From positions 171,487,598 through 171,551,597 of the forward strand of contig NC_062217.1 of NCBI RefSeq assembly GCF_902686445.1: a DNA stretch of 64,000 nt, written 5' to 3'. Below, in pieces: positions 46,217-60,060 of the stretch. The translations under genes were made by a program, and so were the position numbers. A model generated the notes under the pieces. That model was not told the DNA's origin. It did not search any database and was given only the letters and a program-made list of their open reading frames with translations. The stretch is from Sciurus carolinensis (lineage: Eukaryota; Chordata; Mammalia; Rodentia; Sciuridae). How positions within the stretch are numbered: the first letter of the stretch is position 1; each line of letters begins with the position of its first letter.

Positions 46217-47959
46217 ATGTCAGAACAGTCTGTATGCTCATGTTTATGTCTGAGTGAAGCAGAGATGAGTCCAGTGACCACTGCCATAAATACCCGGTTT
46301 TACAACTGCGGACATGATTTCAAGCCAGTTGCCAACATCACCTCTCTGTGGAGCATCATAAGCAAAGTAAGGGTTGGAGTGATGAGGTGTTTTGGGGGGA
46401 TAGAAACATTTGGGGGTTCTAGGATGGTTTAAAGGAGAAGCAAGACAAAGAAAGTGGAGTGCGTCCACTTCAAGTTGAGTCACAGACAGGAAGGTGTTTG
46501 CTGGTCAGAAGTGGGAAGTTGTGTGGTGGTGGCTGGTGGCGGTGAGCACCGAGGACACAGGACCTTGAGAGGATGGAGCGAGGGGTGGTGCACGTGGGCT
46601 GGTCCTGGATCTGTGGGACCACTGAAGAGTGCTGGCTCAGGCCACCCTTGGCCTCTCTGAGGACGTTTTGGCTGCTTCCTATGGAACGGGTTGGAGAAGC
46701 CAAGAGGGGAAGCCAGAGGTGACACTGTCCCGTGTCCAGGCTGTGGGACGGGCTCGAGCAGGGCCTCCACCTGGCCTTGCTGCCACTGGCACTGGTGGCT
46801 CTTCTCTTATGCACTGTGGGATACTTAGCAGTACTTCTGGCCCATTCCCAGTCGCCCTTTCCAATCGTCTCCAAATGTCTCCAACCACTGCTGCTTTCCA
46901 CTGAGGTGGGACCTGGGGGTGAATTGCTCCTGGTTGAGAACCTCTGGGCTGTGGGTTTTGAGAAGGGGATGGAGAACATGGGTCTGAGCTTTAGGCCACA
47001 GGGGTAGATTGGTTGCGGAAGGAGAGGAAGCACAAGGGAGGTGCCTTGGTCGTCTCCCGAGCCTTGGATCAAGACCTGCGGGATACTGTGAGAGTGCACG
47101 GATGTCGAGGTGCGGTGTTGCTGGGACTGCCTGAAACTGACTCCTGGGAACCTCGGCCCTCCATCGCTGCCTCCCTCTGGCATGGGAAGCCCATCCTGCG
47201 TGGCCACCGGGAGCTGACCTGCCCTCCTGAGGGGCTGCATTTTGAACACCCTTTGTGTGGGTCCACCTACCACTTGTAACTGCATTGCTTCTTTTAGGGC
47301 GGGTTTTCATTTTGTTTTGCATTTCGTCCTATGTGTATGTGTTTAGTGGGAGCTGTTGGCTGACTGACTATTGGGGCTTGTTCTGATACCAAGTTTGCTA
47401 TTGGATATGGGTTGTATAATGCAGCCAAGGCAAGTACCAAACTCAGGCTCCCATATGGTTCGGAGAGAATTTATCTGCTGCCTTTGTCCTGATGGATGGC
47501 GCAGCCTGAAATAATCTTAATCCCTTTCTATTTGTGCAGCTTCTCAGTCACCAGAGCCTTTTGATGCATGTTATCTCTTAGGATCCTCCCAGCACCGCCA
47601 TAGTGGCTGCTAAAAATAATAATGAAAAGCTTTGTAGAGCGATGGAGAGGGGACATAATCAAGTAAAGTCTGGACATTTTAATAGCACAATTGTTGATGG
47701 AAACATTGCTTTCCCACATCGACTGACCCTTGTCTGGGATCTTCAAGTGCAGTCATCCCTTGGAACTCTTCAGAGAGATACCTGGTGCAGCCCAGGCTTG
47801 CAGAGCCCCTGAAGGTTGGTGTGCACCTTACTTATGCAGTTACCTTTACAAATGCAGCTGCTATAGGTGTTTGTCAATTCTTTGGGTATTTTAAGTTTCT
47901 ACGGCATTGAGGCCTACTTTGATTTAAAAATTGCATAACCCTCAAATGAGTTCAAAATA

Positions 47960-48240
47960 AGAAGAAAGAGATGCCTTGTTTATGGCTGAGTGACTCAATA
48001 TCACCAAGATGCCAGTTCTTTTCAGCATGATTTACAGATTCAATGCAGTTACAACCAAAATCTCAACTGGTAATTTTGTGAATATTGATAAAGTGATTCT
48101 GAAGTTTATGTGGAAAAGTAAAAGATCCAAATAACCATCGCAATACCAAAGGAGAAGAACAACGCAGGAGGGCCTCACTACCCACCTTCAAGTGTGGCTG
48201 TAATGCTCTAGGGAGCTAATTGCACAGAGTCAACTCAGAT
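47960..48240 (+). repeat. L1 LINE ORF2 fossil (sense)
   Basis: The stretch tttacagattcaatgcagtt near 48030, gattctgaagtttatgtgga near 48093 and gaagaacaacgcaggagggc near 48154 matches the C-terminal third of L1 ORF2 in order. Stops and frameshifts are present. A dead copy. Confidence 0.75.
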
Positions 48241-48719
48241 TCACTTCCAAAGGAAGGAAATCAGTTGATTCACACAGATGGGTCCGAAACTTTGGGTGTG
48301 GGTACATAGAGGCTTCCTTTCTAAGGAAGGGGTGGGGCCCAAGCCTGCCTTGTCCTGCCTGTGTAGTAACCCTGGAGCACACAGAACAGCTGTCTTGCTC
48401 CCGAAGGCCATGCCAGTCCTCAGAAGGAACCTCTTCCTATGAGTAAGGGCTATCTGTGAGAAGGGAAAGACCCTTGGAAGTTGAAGCAGAGGGAGGTGTC
48501 CCAGCGAGCAAGCAGAGGGAGGGTGGAAGCAGCCTTCAGCAGGCCTGGGGAGCTTTTCAGATGCAGCCGAAGCCAGTACAAATTTGTGACTTTGTGAAAT
48601 GGGTTCTGCAGCTATTCTTTGGACCTGTCTGCGGGGCTGATGGAAAGGGTCGTTAAAGCCTTCATTTAGAGTTGGTGTTCAGCCGGCATGACAAGTAGTC
48701 CAAGGGAGGCCCGGGAGGA

Positions 48720-48960
48720 GACCGGCCCTTAAATATGCCCAGGAAGAATTTTATTGGAAAACAAGGTAGCTAGCTCCATAGCATGAGCATGTGTGAAAAA
48801 GGAATATTTTATATATGAACTTAAAAATCATTAACTCTGTCACATTTATATCGGGTAGTTATAAAATTTCATTAAAACGATTTTGCAGAACGTTATGATG
48901 GAATAAATTATTTTGTGTGTGTGTAGATGAAACTTAGACTTTGGTAAATTTGGATTTCAA
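48720..48960. other. AT-rich unassigned block
   Basis: About 240 bp of AT-rich single-copy-looking sequence (for example gaatattttatatatgaact near 48802) within mixed-composition intron. No repeat family or coding signal was recognised. Confidence 0.3.
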
Positions 48961-49599
48961 AGCTGCCGAGTTTTTTGTCTGGGAGTCGGGGAGCTGGAGT
49001 GACTGAGTATTTTTAAGGGGGACCAGACTCCAGCTTCCTGTTCTGTGACATTACCTCAGTCCCATGTTAAACTTGTACATGACAACGGCTTCACTCAGAA
49101 TCCCACGCCTGGCTGTGCAGTTTCCGTGAGGAGCTGAGCTGAACTGGGCTGTATTATTCTCCCTGAACTGTGAACGTGACACTTTTCTAATTCAAGTAGA
49201 ATTACGGTCCCCTGGGGGAATCCTGTACCTTGTACCTTCAGTGTGGTGCAGGGATGTAGGGAAGCGGTAAGGGAGCACGGAGGCGATGAAGGGTGTGTCT
49301 TGTTAAAACAGGGCGACAGCCTCCTGCCTGTGTACCCATCATGCTCAGGGATTCGTTGTGGGAGTCGCTGATTTTTTAACGTACATTGTGTTCTGTCTAG
49401 ATAAATGATGGAGGAGGGACAGCAGTCCTCTCCTCTGATTGGTAACACTTACAAAAGCGTGAGGAGTTTTGCAGAGGACATCTTTGTAGATTTGGAAACC
49501 CCTCTGACATTAAGCACCGCATGTGCTCACCACTGAGTATTCAAGCAGGGGTGCGTCAGCTTTCCTTCGGAATTGTGAAGACCTGAGCTGATCAGCTTA

Positions 49600-49908
49600 T
49601 ACAGAGGATAGGCTTACTCTGGCTCAGGTTTCAGAGGCCCCAGTGCATGATGGGTGGACCCCTGGCTTTGGGCCTGTGGTGAAGCTGCATATCATAGCAT
49701 GAGACTGTGGTCTGCAGACCTCTCCCCTCAGACCTGGGAACTCAGGAGAGGAAGAAGAACTTGGTCCCTTGGCTCCCTTCAAGGGCACTCCCCCAGTGAC
49801 CTGAAGACCTTCCTCTTAAAGGTCCACCATCTCCCAATAGTGCCACGCTGGAGATCAAGGGTTTACCACAGGGATCTTTGGGGGACACTTGAGATACAAA
49901 CTATAACA
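49600..49908 (-). mobile_element. MaLR-like LTR remnant, antisense
   Basis: The order tacagaggataggcttactc, tcaggtttcagaggccccag, then aaaggtccaccatctcccaa, cgctggagatcaagggttta and a final gatacaaactataac resembles the antisense of a MaLR-class LTR. It is shorter and more diverged than the one at 45764. Non-coding. Confidence 0.6.
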
Positions 49909-52739
49909 TGCTTAGAAAACAGGTGGCCCCTATTTCTTTCAGTGATTTTGTTTTACATGGTTAATTTTATATTAAAATGGAAAAAGCTACTAATCCTTCC
50001 TCATTTTTCAGACCAGTCATCTTGTGATGGTTCCTGCGTAGGTTGTGATTCTGCCAATCACTCCATCCTGTGGGAGGTGAAGCTTGCACTTCCTTCCCCT
50101 TTGCCACTGCCTGGGTGATTGACGTGGCCTGCCAGTTGACCTCTTCTCCTTTCTGCCTCATCTTTGCCCAGGTCCACGTTGTGGACACAGGGCTGAGCCA
50201 CTAGCTCAGTAGCATGGAAGTTAGCTCCAGCTTATGTGAGTCACGGACTGAAATGTCCTCTCTGGGTATGTTCAGCATGGAGCTGAAGGTGTCTTTGGGG
50301 CTTCAAGCAGCTGCGGCTGAGCTGGGAAGGAGGGAACTATGTGCTCTTTGTGCTTCGTTATTGGCAATTTGACCTGTCACAGAATCTGGAACCAACACAA
50401 ATTGTAGGAGGACTGTATTTAAATGACATTTCCATTTCCTTCCTTTGATTACTTCCCAAAGGCAGGTGACTAATGGCAGACACAAAATATCACTTGGGAA
50501 TTGACACTCAAGATTACGCTTGGCCCTTCGGTTATGGTCTTTTATGAATGTGGATTAGAGGTGTGTTTTTAAGTGGCCCATGGTAAGCCATGGCAGTGTT
50601 GGCTCTCTGCCGTTTGTCTATGTGGGGATGGGCATGTGAATGGGCCACACCTTCTTACGACCACAGAGTGACTCCAAGGTTGGGAAAAGTCAGTGAGAGC
50701 TGCCTGCTAGCCGGACACTGGAAAGCACAGCCACAGCGACCAGCAAAGATGTAGCAGAACAGCTAGAACCAGAACACAGGTCCTGAGCAGACCCGGGGCA
50801 ACCTCAGACCTCAAAGGCCGAGGCCGAGGCTCTGCTGAGGGCCTGGGGAGGGGTCCCCAAAGGGTGTGTTGGCGGCATCTGTGGCCTCCAGCTTGTCGCA
50901 CTGCACCGACCCTCTCCAGCCTCTTCCAGCGCCTTCCCCTTTCCACTTGGGTGGGCCTGCCTACTGGCCTCTCCCCTGCTCCAGGGGCTCCTCTGTGGGC
51001 CTGGCCTGTGCCTCATCTTTCCCTGTGCTGACCAGTGGGCTTCCTCTCCTTACCCATGTTTGTCTGTCCTTCCTTCCTGGTGGCGTTTCCTGTTGGCCTC
51101 TCCCCTGCATGCTGTTCTTTGGACCCAGGACCTGGAGTTCCTCCAGTACTTGCTCCCGTGCATTCCCTCCACGGTCGGAGGCAGGCGGGTACCAGGAGCC
51201 TGTGTGCCCACAGGAAGGGCCACGAGAATGATTCTTGAAAGAAAAAGTCGTTTATCAAGTTCTTACTGAGAAAGCTTCTGCACGTCTGCTTCATACAGTG
51301 ACCTCTTCCTGGACATTATTGCAAGTATTAACATTTGAAATATATGTAAAGTGTGTCATCAAAGATAATGTGCCTTGGGTTATTTGACTTTAGAGTACAT
51401 TGAGTGCTCCTTTGTGGCCAGCTATGGACTTGTACTGGCCCGAGCCCATGAATAATAGTTGTTTTCTGTCTGCAGGAGAGGAAACCAGGAGTTCGGCCCC
51501 CAGGACAGGTAGCAGGTACGGTAGTGCAGCGTTGGGTCTCTGGATGTTCAGATGAGAGACTGCAGGCCAGACGGGGACCCAAAGAAAGGGACAAGTGACT
51601 GATACCCCAAAGAGCCAATAGGACTGACGCTGAGCTTTGAGGGTGCATGCAAGTTGGGGGCGTGGGGAGTGTCCCAGGGAGGGGAGGGAGGAGAGAAGAA
51701 GGGAGTGGCAAGAGTGCACTTGTGTTTTGGGACTTCGGGAACCCAGGGACTGGAGTGGAGAGTGGCGTTGAGAGTAGGGGCGGAGGCAGCCCTGCCGCAC
51801 CTCCAGTCTGGGAAGAGGAACGTGGGCGTGCTCTGATAGTCAGGTATCAGCCTGAGAGTCCCAACTGACATGCTGAGAATTGACAGATAGGTTTATTTTT
51901 AATTACATTTTCAGAAAAGGTTAAGATCTCCCAGGGAAGACAGGAAGAAAACTGGGGAGGGTGTCCGTATGAAAATCATAGGAGTTCTTTAAAATTTTAT
52001 CTGATGGAATTCTTTATTAGTTCTTTTATTTTTGTCATGGGATAACTTTTTTCATTTATTTTTTTAAATAAAATATGTTTTTAATTGGAAAAGAGCTTTC
52101 CTAGAACCTTGCCCGTCCCCTTTCAGGGTCCAGTGGCTCTTGTTGGGAGCCCCTCCTTGGTGTGCACGGCCAGCTTGTCCACCCGCTCACCCCGCCCAGG
52201 ACTGGTGGTGTGGCCTCCCTGGAGGCTGCTTGGGGGTTGTTCTTGAGCTGGCACCTGCTCTTCGCTCAGGGCCTCCACCAGCTGGAGGGCAGATGAGGTC
52301 CCCTGACTTCCTTTGTACAGCAAATGTATTTATAGGAAAGCCTGGTCCGTGTGTGGTGGGCATCTTGGCTGCAGGACGTGCTGTGTGCAGAGCCCTCTCT
52401 GTGCCATGGACACCACCTGCCTGTACGCCCCAGGTTTCACACTGTCCTTTGCTCCTGGGACACCAACTCCTGAGCCTGGCCCTGGAGGCTTTTCCCTCCT
52501 GGTACCCACGGAGGCCTTCTGTGCTCTGCATCAGCTGGGAAGGACACTGACTGAGGGGACACTGGGCAAGGCCCTTCCTCTTTAGGACACCAGAGAGAAA
52601 GAGTGTGGAAGCTGTCACCGGGATTGTGGGGATTTGGAGTCGCCATCTCGTCCTATAGCTGGCTCTGTGCACAGTAGGGGTTCCTGATGTCTGCCTGTGA
52701 GGGTCTTCTCATCCTTATTTAATAATTCCTGTATCAAAT

Positions 52740-52900
52740 AAGCTGGATTCTGAATTGAGGAATAATCCATAAATGTCGAAGTACACACCTCTGGAGCGTA
52801 CAGCTCCTTCAGCTTTGACAGACGTCGGCACGCTGTAGCCCAGGGCTCCCCGCCCCCAGATCAACATTTCCACCCCAAAACTGTGTCTTGGGTGAGCTTC
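52740..52900 (-). repeat. L1-like 3' remnant (antisense)
   Basis: Text such as gtacacacctctggagcgta, cagctccttcagctttgaca and atcaacatttccaccccaaa follows the order of the antisense L1M 3' end ('aaagtgtacaattcagtgg ... aacattttcatcacccc'). Short and diverged, hence the low confidence. Confidence 0.4.
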
Positions 52901-55900
52901 CTGGTGCTGCGGTCTGTTTCCTCCAGCCTCTCCCGGAATAGGAGCCTCTGGGTACCATCAGCTCCAGCAGCTCTGGTTCCTTTGCAGACACTTTGTGTTT
53001 GACTTAATTTTCTTGTTTCCATCTGTAAAATGAGGGAAAGGGCTGAAACCCTATTCTGAGAGTCGCTTTGCTTTACGTTCCCTGTGGTCCTCTCTAGCAA
53101 CAAAACGGTCACTTCTGAAATAGCCAACGCCCAAGGAAGCCTTGACAGTCTGAAAAGGAACGATGCCATCTCAGCTTGCCCTGGAAAGTGGTGTCTTTTA
53201 AGTGTGGGTAGAGACAGATATTCTTAAAACTCCGGAGTGTGCAGTGTGAGAGTCGGTCTTTGGAAGTGCAGCGGCTTTGTATTTTAAAGTAATCACAGCT
53301 GCCAGAATTAGCACACTGGGTTTGTGATATTTAAAATCTTTCCCTTGCTCATTTTTTTTTTTTCTTTGACGCTGTGTTCAGTTCATGGAGCAGAGTCTCA
53401 TTCACACCTCACTCATTCATGATCTGGGATGGTCGGTGTCGGCCCTGGGCTGCCATTCACTGTTCCCAGGGAGGAGCAGGAGGCTCTGCCACACCAACAA
53501 GCGTTGCAAGAGGATTAAGAAACTGGGCCCTCGCGCCTGTGGGGAGGATGAGATCGTAGGTGTGCACCCTCTCCGCTCTCCTCCACCAGCTGCCTCCTGA
53601 GCAGTTCTGAGTCCCCTTCCAGCTCAGAAATTCTGAGGTCTTGCCCGGGTCACCCTAAGCTGTTAATTTCCCTTGGAAATTTGAAAATGATAGCAGCTCT
53701 TCTTTGGGGAATTTCTCCTTCCTGCCTTTCTCTAATGCTGTCCCTCCCACAGACCCCCGGGTTCCATTGGTCCTTGCTGTGGCAATCTTACTCTTTCACA
53801 TCCAACGTCCGGAATCTTCTCTGTAGCTGCCTCTTCTTGGATGTGGAAAATGTCACACCAGAGGGGCTGGGGCTGTAGAGCGATGGCCGTGGAGGGCTTT
53901 GTGGCACCTCCAGCTCACGTCATCCCTCAACAGTGAGCAGGGTCTGCGAGGAGGAAGGAACTCTAAGTTGTGCCCTTGAAGCTCTGTCACGGCTTTCCTA
54001 GGGCCTCTGCCAGCGTGTCTCCCACGCAGGGCGCTTCTGAATCAGTTTTGTTTATTCCGTGTTTGGATTTGGTCTTTCCTGTTTCACAATCGGATATTTC
54101 ATGGTCTCTGGTCCTCTATTCGAGGTGAGTGGAGGCAGGTGGCAGGTCTGCAGTTGGTCCTGCTGCCCTCTGCCCTCCCTGTGTCTGCTCGTTAGCTCAG
54201 ATTATTTTCCTAACCTTCTCTGACCTCCCGTGACCTTGCTCTCTAGCCCTGGTGACCCCTCGAGGTAGTTAAATGAGGCTTCGCTTGCTCTGTGAATTCA
54301 AGGTCATCTCTATTTGAAATGTTCTTGAGCCCATGGTGCTGTATTTTGGCAAAATAAGTGCCGTTTTTAGAGGATTTCCAACCCATCCATTAAAACCCAT
54401 ATTTCTTTTCATTAGGGGGTGGGCTGATTGAATCAGGCAAGCGACTCCCTGCAGGCGTTCTTCCTGGAGGAAGCAGCTGCTGGTGGCTTTGCTGTCCCTA
54501 CATGGGGCCATTCTTGCTGATTGATTTGGGTCCCTGTGTGTGGGGCTCCTCCTGCCTCTGGAAGTAGACAGGGACCTTTCACACTGTTTAATGCTTTGGC
54601 GGTTCTCAGAAAGTGGTCTGAGGAAGTGGTGTGTCCCTGGGTCCCCTCCTGCATGGCATCCACCTGCACCTGCCCGCCTTTGATGCTGTGTCCACTTGCA
54701 TACCCATCGGGCAGCCTCTGCACTGCCACCCAGCCGCTGCTGTGGCCGTCACCGCCCATGCAGCAGCTGCTTCAGGAGCCCTGGGCTTCCCGCCTTGTTC
54801 TAGGAGGGACCACCTGTGTCCTGGCTGGGAATCCAGCCGTCGCTCCGGTTCTTCCCCGCCAAGGACAAACTGCAATGTGTTTTCTGTGACTTCCTCTAAA
54901 ATCACCTTCACTGAGGCATGATTTATGTCCTAAGGCTGCTGCCACCGCGGGAGCAGCGTTTGAAGCATTGAGAAGCTGCGCACCCACTTCCGTCCCCTCT
55001 GCGGCGCAGCGGTGAAGAGCCCCCTTTGCCCCCCCACTTATTCATGTGTCACCTCACAAAATGCACTGGCCTCAAGGAGGGCGGACAGGAATCCCGCTCT
55101 CCTGTCCCTTGGGATCGCTCAGTGACCCGACCCTGCGTGGCAGGTTTTCTTCCTCCTTTCCCATGGGGTTGCTCTGGCCCCTGTGGCCAGTGGGGGTTCG
55201 ACACAGCAGTGCGAGGGGTCTCCTCTGGGAACCAGTTCCTCCCCAGGAAGCAGACAGGTGCCTTTCCCTCTCAGGGCCGTCTTCATCCGGGTCCTGGGAG
55301 TTGGCATCCGTCCAGTTCCAGGGAGAGGGCAGGTTGAGGAGTCCATGGGAGAATGAAAAGGGACAGACGGGCAGCATGGCAGGAACCAGACCTGCCCTCG
55401 GCCTCCTCCCTGGCGTGCTTGTCCTCAGGGCTCCCAGCCCCTTGGGGCGCTGTCCTTCTTGTCTCCCCATGCACCCAGTGCTCCTTTGTGAGGTGCCGGG
55501 CGCTTGCCTCTCGTCTCTTGTACGTAGGTCCATCCACTGGAATGCCTACCCTGTCCTCTCCTGGATGGAAGTCAGAGAATTGCTGTGCAAACCACCTGCT
55601 CTGGTGCCCCAGGAGACATGGGCTGGTGTCCCTGTCTCCTCCCGCTTCTCCCGGAGCCCCTTCCCGGTGCCTGGGGGGTTGCCCTCCACCTGGGTTCTTG
55701 CCTCTCTTGCTGCTTCTGCTTCTGCTTCTGAGCTGCCTGCTTTCATTTGAGAAACCCTTCTGTTAAAATTGGAGTTAATCTTAGAAGAACTCACTAGCTG
55801 AACTTCGAAGTGAGGAAGCGTGCTTCCTGTTGATAGATAATAAGACAGAGTGGAATAATTTGAATTCTTTATAATGGATGTGATTATAAATGATTTCCCT

Positions 55901-58900
55901 ATTTACTCATATAAAGGGCTAAGTGGAAGATGATTAGTGAGTTCTGTTTTCTGTTTTTCCTAAGGTGATTTCTTAATCTTCCAAACAAATTCCTGTGATA
56001 CAGAGAAGAAAAAGAAAAATCCATTAAAAGTAACTTAAAACCTTTAAGACACTGTTCAGAGCTTTGGAACGGAGTCCTCTTTCTGTCCCTGGAGTGTGTT
56101 GTGGCACCGGAGAGGGATCCGCTTACCCAGGGCTGGGCTGCGCATGGGCACCGGGGCCTGCGCTGCGGGGCGCTTCTGACCTGGCACTGCTGCTGACGCC
56201 TGTCATAAACACTGTCATGGGTTTTCACATTTGAAGTATTTATAATTTCCCATCTTTTTGCTCTATTATCCCTAAAAAATTAGTATTGTTAGTGGGTCCA
56301 AATCCTCCTAAATCTCATTAGTTAGTATTGTTCTGTAATGTGGTGATTAAAGATGCTATTTTTTCACTTCGTTTATCCTTAAATCCTCCACCAGTAATCT
56401 CTAGTCCACGACAGGCTGCCTCAGGACTTACACTGAACGGATCCTTTGTTGGCGAGTGACTGTTGGTTGTGGCGGCGAGGAAGGTGACTTAAGCCACGTT
56501 TAGTTAACTACGCGTTTGTTCCCTCGGGGCTGGTTCACAAGGCTTCAGGGTGCCACCTGGAGTTGTTCCTAACCTTGTTTTTGTTAAGTGAAGACATCTG
56601 TTTTGAAGACCCTCGGTCACCAGCCAGCCTGGGAGTTCCCTCTGGTGGTGTGGTGGAAGGCCCTGGCCTTGGCTGGACTCTGGGCAGTACCTGGGTAGGG
56701 CCGTCCTGGCATGTCTAGGCTCTTCTCTTTGTAGCCAAAATAGCACACGCCGTGGCCATGATACCCCAGGAGAGCAGGATGCCATCCACGGGCAGGAGGC
56801 CTCCCTGGGGGGAGAGGAGGGGCGGCGGCAGATGCCTGGGTCAGGTGTCCGCGAGAACGAATCACAAGCTGGTGTTTCAGGACCGGCAGGTGGGCCGTAT
56901 CTTCCTGATGAATTTCCTTGAGGGAATTCCGGGTTCGAGGGACAGGGCCAAACTCCACCCCATGTCCTTTGAAAGCACATCTTCCCCTCCTGATGCCCCC
57001 TGGCTGCCCTGCCTCCGCCCCAAAGGGTCACACAGAATGAGGACAGGTGAGGAAGAGGGTGGGGATCCCCTTCTGAAACATGGTTGCCTCCTGGAGATGG
57101 GCCTGGGAGGGCGTCACTGCTGGGGCCGCGCCAGCTGCGGAGGCACCCAGGCCACTTCAGCCTGGGTTGGGATGAAGGAGAATCCTTCTGTCTTTTCCTT
57201 CCTGGCTCGTTTGTTGCCTTGAAATCCAGTGTCTGCATTTTGGCCCTTGTCCACCTAAAGCTGGATTCATCCCCTTCCTCCCATCCCTGGGCCTCTGGAG
57301 AATCCCTGGGCTTGCAGTTTGGGGAGGTACGATGGGGTTAAAAATCCTTCTTACCTGTTGCCCTCTCTGTTGGGGGCTTCCTGGATCTTTTCGCACACCA
57401 CTAGTAGGCTTTCATGAGACAATAAATATTAAAAACAAATTGCCATCAAGCACAGCAATTGTGTTCCCCACATACCTTTGAGCCCCTCTGAATGTGTCAG
57501 GCAGGATTAGAGCCCCTGGTTCTATCAGTGGGCGGGGTGGGAGTAAAGAAAGCCGACTTCATGTTCTCCTCAGGGAGAACCCTGTCATCCATCAGAGTAA
57601 AACAAGAAAAGTCAGCTCTGATTATTGTTACTGTCGCCTTGTTTAAGAAAGACCTCTTGACCCAAAGTCAGAGAGACCTGACCTCTTAATAGGGAGCAGA
57701 TCTAAAGGTTAGAAGCATTGGTCTGCTATGAAATGACATTTTTCTTAGTTCATCCCAAGCGGGTCCCCACCTGGCATGGTGGGTGGTTCGTCCTGGTGGC
57801 ACGCAGGTGCCTTGGGTGTGTGACCTCAGACTGCTTCTGCCGGTGGCCTGCTTTGCAGTTCCTAAACCTCACTCTGGATACTGTGCATTGAACTGTTTCA
57901 GGAAGCCGTGTGGAGATGTCGTTCATACGTCCACTCCATGGTATTTCTCATCGTCACTTAAAGGCCAGATGCGACGGGAAGTGTGCCGGGGACAGGAAGA
58001 TATTGGAGTCTGTGGGCCGGGGGAGGTGGGGACCTAGTGAAGAGGTGGGGAAGGGACCAGGTGAAAGGCCATGGCCCTGCCCTGCTCAGGCCTGGTGGCG
58101 CTGGACTTGGAGGAATCTGCTCTGCAGGTCCCACCAGCCAGACCTGGAAGGGAACCGGATGCCGTCCCCACATGGTGGCTCATGGCTCCCACGTCTCCCT
58201 AGACTACGCCTCCGAAGTTCAGTTGTCTTCTTTGTGTCCTCATAACATTTTCTCATTACTTGAAAAATACCAAACAAACAGACAAAATTTCTCCAGTGTA
58301 TTTGCCTGAAACCTGCATGTTGGTTGGGCATGACTTCAGAAGTTAACCGGCAGAATGAATAAAAAAGAAGCAAGGAAATTTAGCATATATTTGGCATTTC
58401 CCTGCCGGCATGAACACAATTGTTGGATGTCATTTTAAATAAGCCTTTTAAAGGTCACTTTAAAAATAGAATAATTGGCTTCATTGTGGAGATCATGAAA
58501 ATGTACCTAACAGATAAATTAAAAAAAAAAAAAAACAGCTACTGCTAATATTATGCAAGTGGGTACTTGCGGTTTGGGAAACAGTTCCCTGTGGCTCATA
58601 TAAAGCACCATATCTTAAGCTTTGTAGGTTGGGGTAACAGGATGACCAGTGGGTATTGGTGCTGATGAGGATGCTGATTTCAAGGGCACATGTGAAACGT
58701 TATCATAAAATAGCTTCATGATACAGGAGAACATGCAAACTTACCTCCAAGTTAATATCCATGTACTGTGAGTCTTAGCTAGATGGAAATGCATAGTTAA
58801 ATTAATAATCATTATAAGTAGATGCTTGACTCTTATCTACATCCGTACAAGTATATATTGGAGGTTGCCAAAATGTGAAGTTCTCATTTCCTCCAGGGTA

Positions 58901-59634
58901 ACCTCCCTCAGGGGGACAAAGAGCATTTCCATGGAGCTGAGTGGGTGGGAGTGGATGTGAGGAGTGGGCTGTCAGAGGCCTCCGGAAGGTGAAGAACAAG
59001 GTCAGGCTTCGGGGGAGGAAACACACTCTGCAGCTTGGCCTGAGAACACCACATCTGCTAAGTGTCTTACTGAACCTTTGCCCAAACGAGGACCTTCGTT
59101 CATGCACGTGTGCACTAGATCCAGACTACACTTGCCTGAGTGAGGGACTTGGGGGATGGCCTGGTCCAGCGATGGCCCCTTCTCAGGGGGGTGCTGTGTT
59201 CTCCCACGACCAGAGCATCAGGCTGGATGATCCTCATGTTATGACACTGAATTGACTGAGTCAGAGAAATCCCGACCCTGACCCTGGTGCTCTTGGGGGC
59301 AGGGGAGAGGAGGGCTGCTCTGTGGACCACCTTGGGTGGAATATTGCAAGGAGGTTGGTCCTTGGAGCTTGGAGGGTTGGCTGTGGTCTAGGGGTTCTCT
59401 GAATGATCCTGGATGCTTACTCTCCCAGAAACCAGTCAAGTGTTGGCTGGTGCTGGGGCTGGGGCTGTCCTGGGGGCCTTCCCCCGCGTGAGGACACCTG
59501 TGGGGACTCAGTACTCATTCACAGCAGCACCCGCTCCTGCTCAGGCACTGTGTAGGTTTGGATTGTGGCCAAGCCTTTGCCAGCTTCCTCTGATGGAACG
59601 TAGGCTTAACAGAGCCGAGAACTGCATTTAGGCC

Positions 59635-60060
59635 ATCTACATGAGGTTGAACCAAAGCAATTTTAGTTTTAGTCATTAAATAGATCAGTGATGCTTTGGC
59701 TACAAGCACTCATCTTGGAAATAAATGCAGACTCTTATCCTAGGCTTTCTCTTCCATGGGTTTATTTGTCATACACTATTGTGTTTGTCAAATTCGAGAC
59801 CTTGCAAGATCCAGAGCTGATTTATTTAATTTTCTCTGATGGTCATGTCATTTCAATTTCCAATAAATGTAATTATTTTCTTGCCATTGCTTTTGTATTT
59901 AATTTCAAAGTTTTCTCTGATTTGCTCTAAATCATCCTTTACAAATGCAAAGTGAAATCTACCACGGTTTCTCTTCTGATCTTGCGAATTATAAGTGCCA
60001 TCGAAAAATTTACTCCAGATTTTATTTGACTTAATAAGCGGTTGGCTGCCACCACTTGCC
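59635..60060. other. AT-rich repeat-poor block, possible conserved element
   Basis: About 425 bp of AT-rich sequence (for example tttccaataaatgtaattat near 59857) lies between GC-rich segments and matches no repeat family that I know. It contains polyA-signal-like AATAAA motifs at about 59718 and 59862, but no sign of a transcript end. Function unknown. Confidence 0.35.

Noticed and set aside
46470..47285. 271-codon minus-strand open frame
   Set aside because: No recognisable domain, composition typical of GC-rich non-coding DNA, and overlapping open frames on the + strand. I considered an antisense gene nested in DOCK1 (human INSYN2A is known to lie within DOCK1), but the translation gave me no reason to assign it.
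55046..55750. 234-codon + strand open frame
   Set aside because: GC-rich chance frame. Four overlapping frames on both strands are equally open, and no domain is present.
56504..57238. 244-codon minus-strand open frame
   Set aside because: No family signature, low complexity in Pro/Ser/Gly/Arg, and no splice or promoter context.
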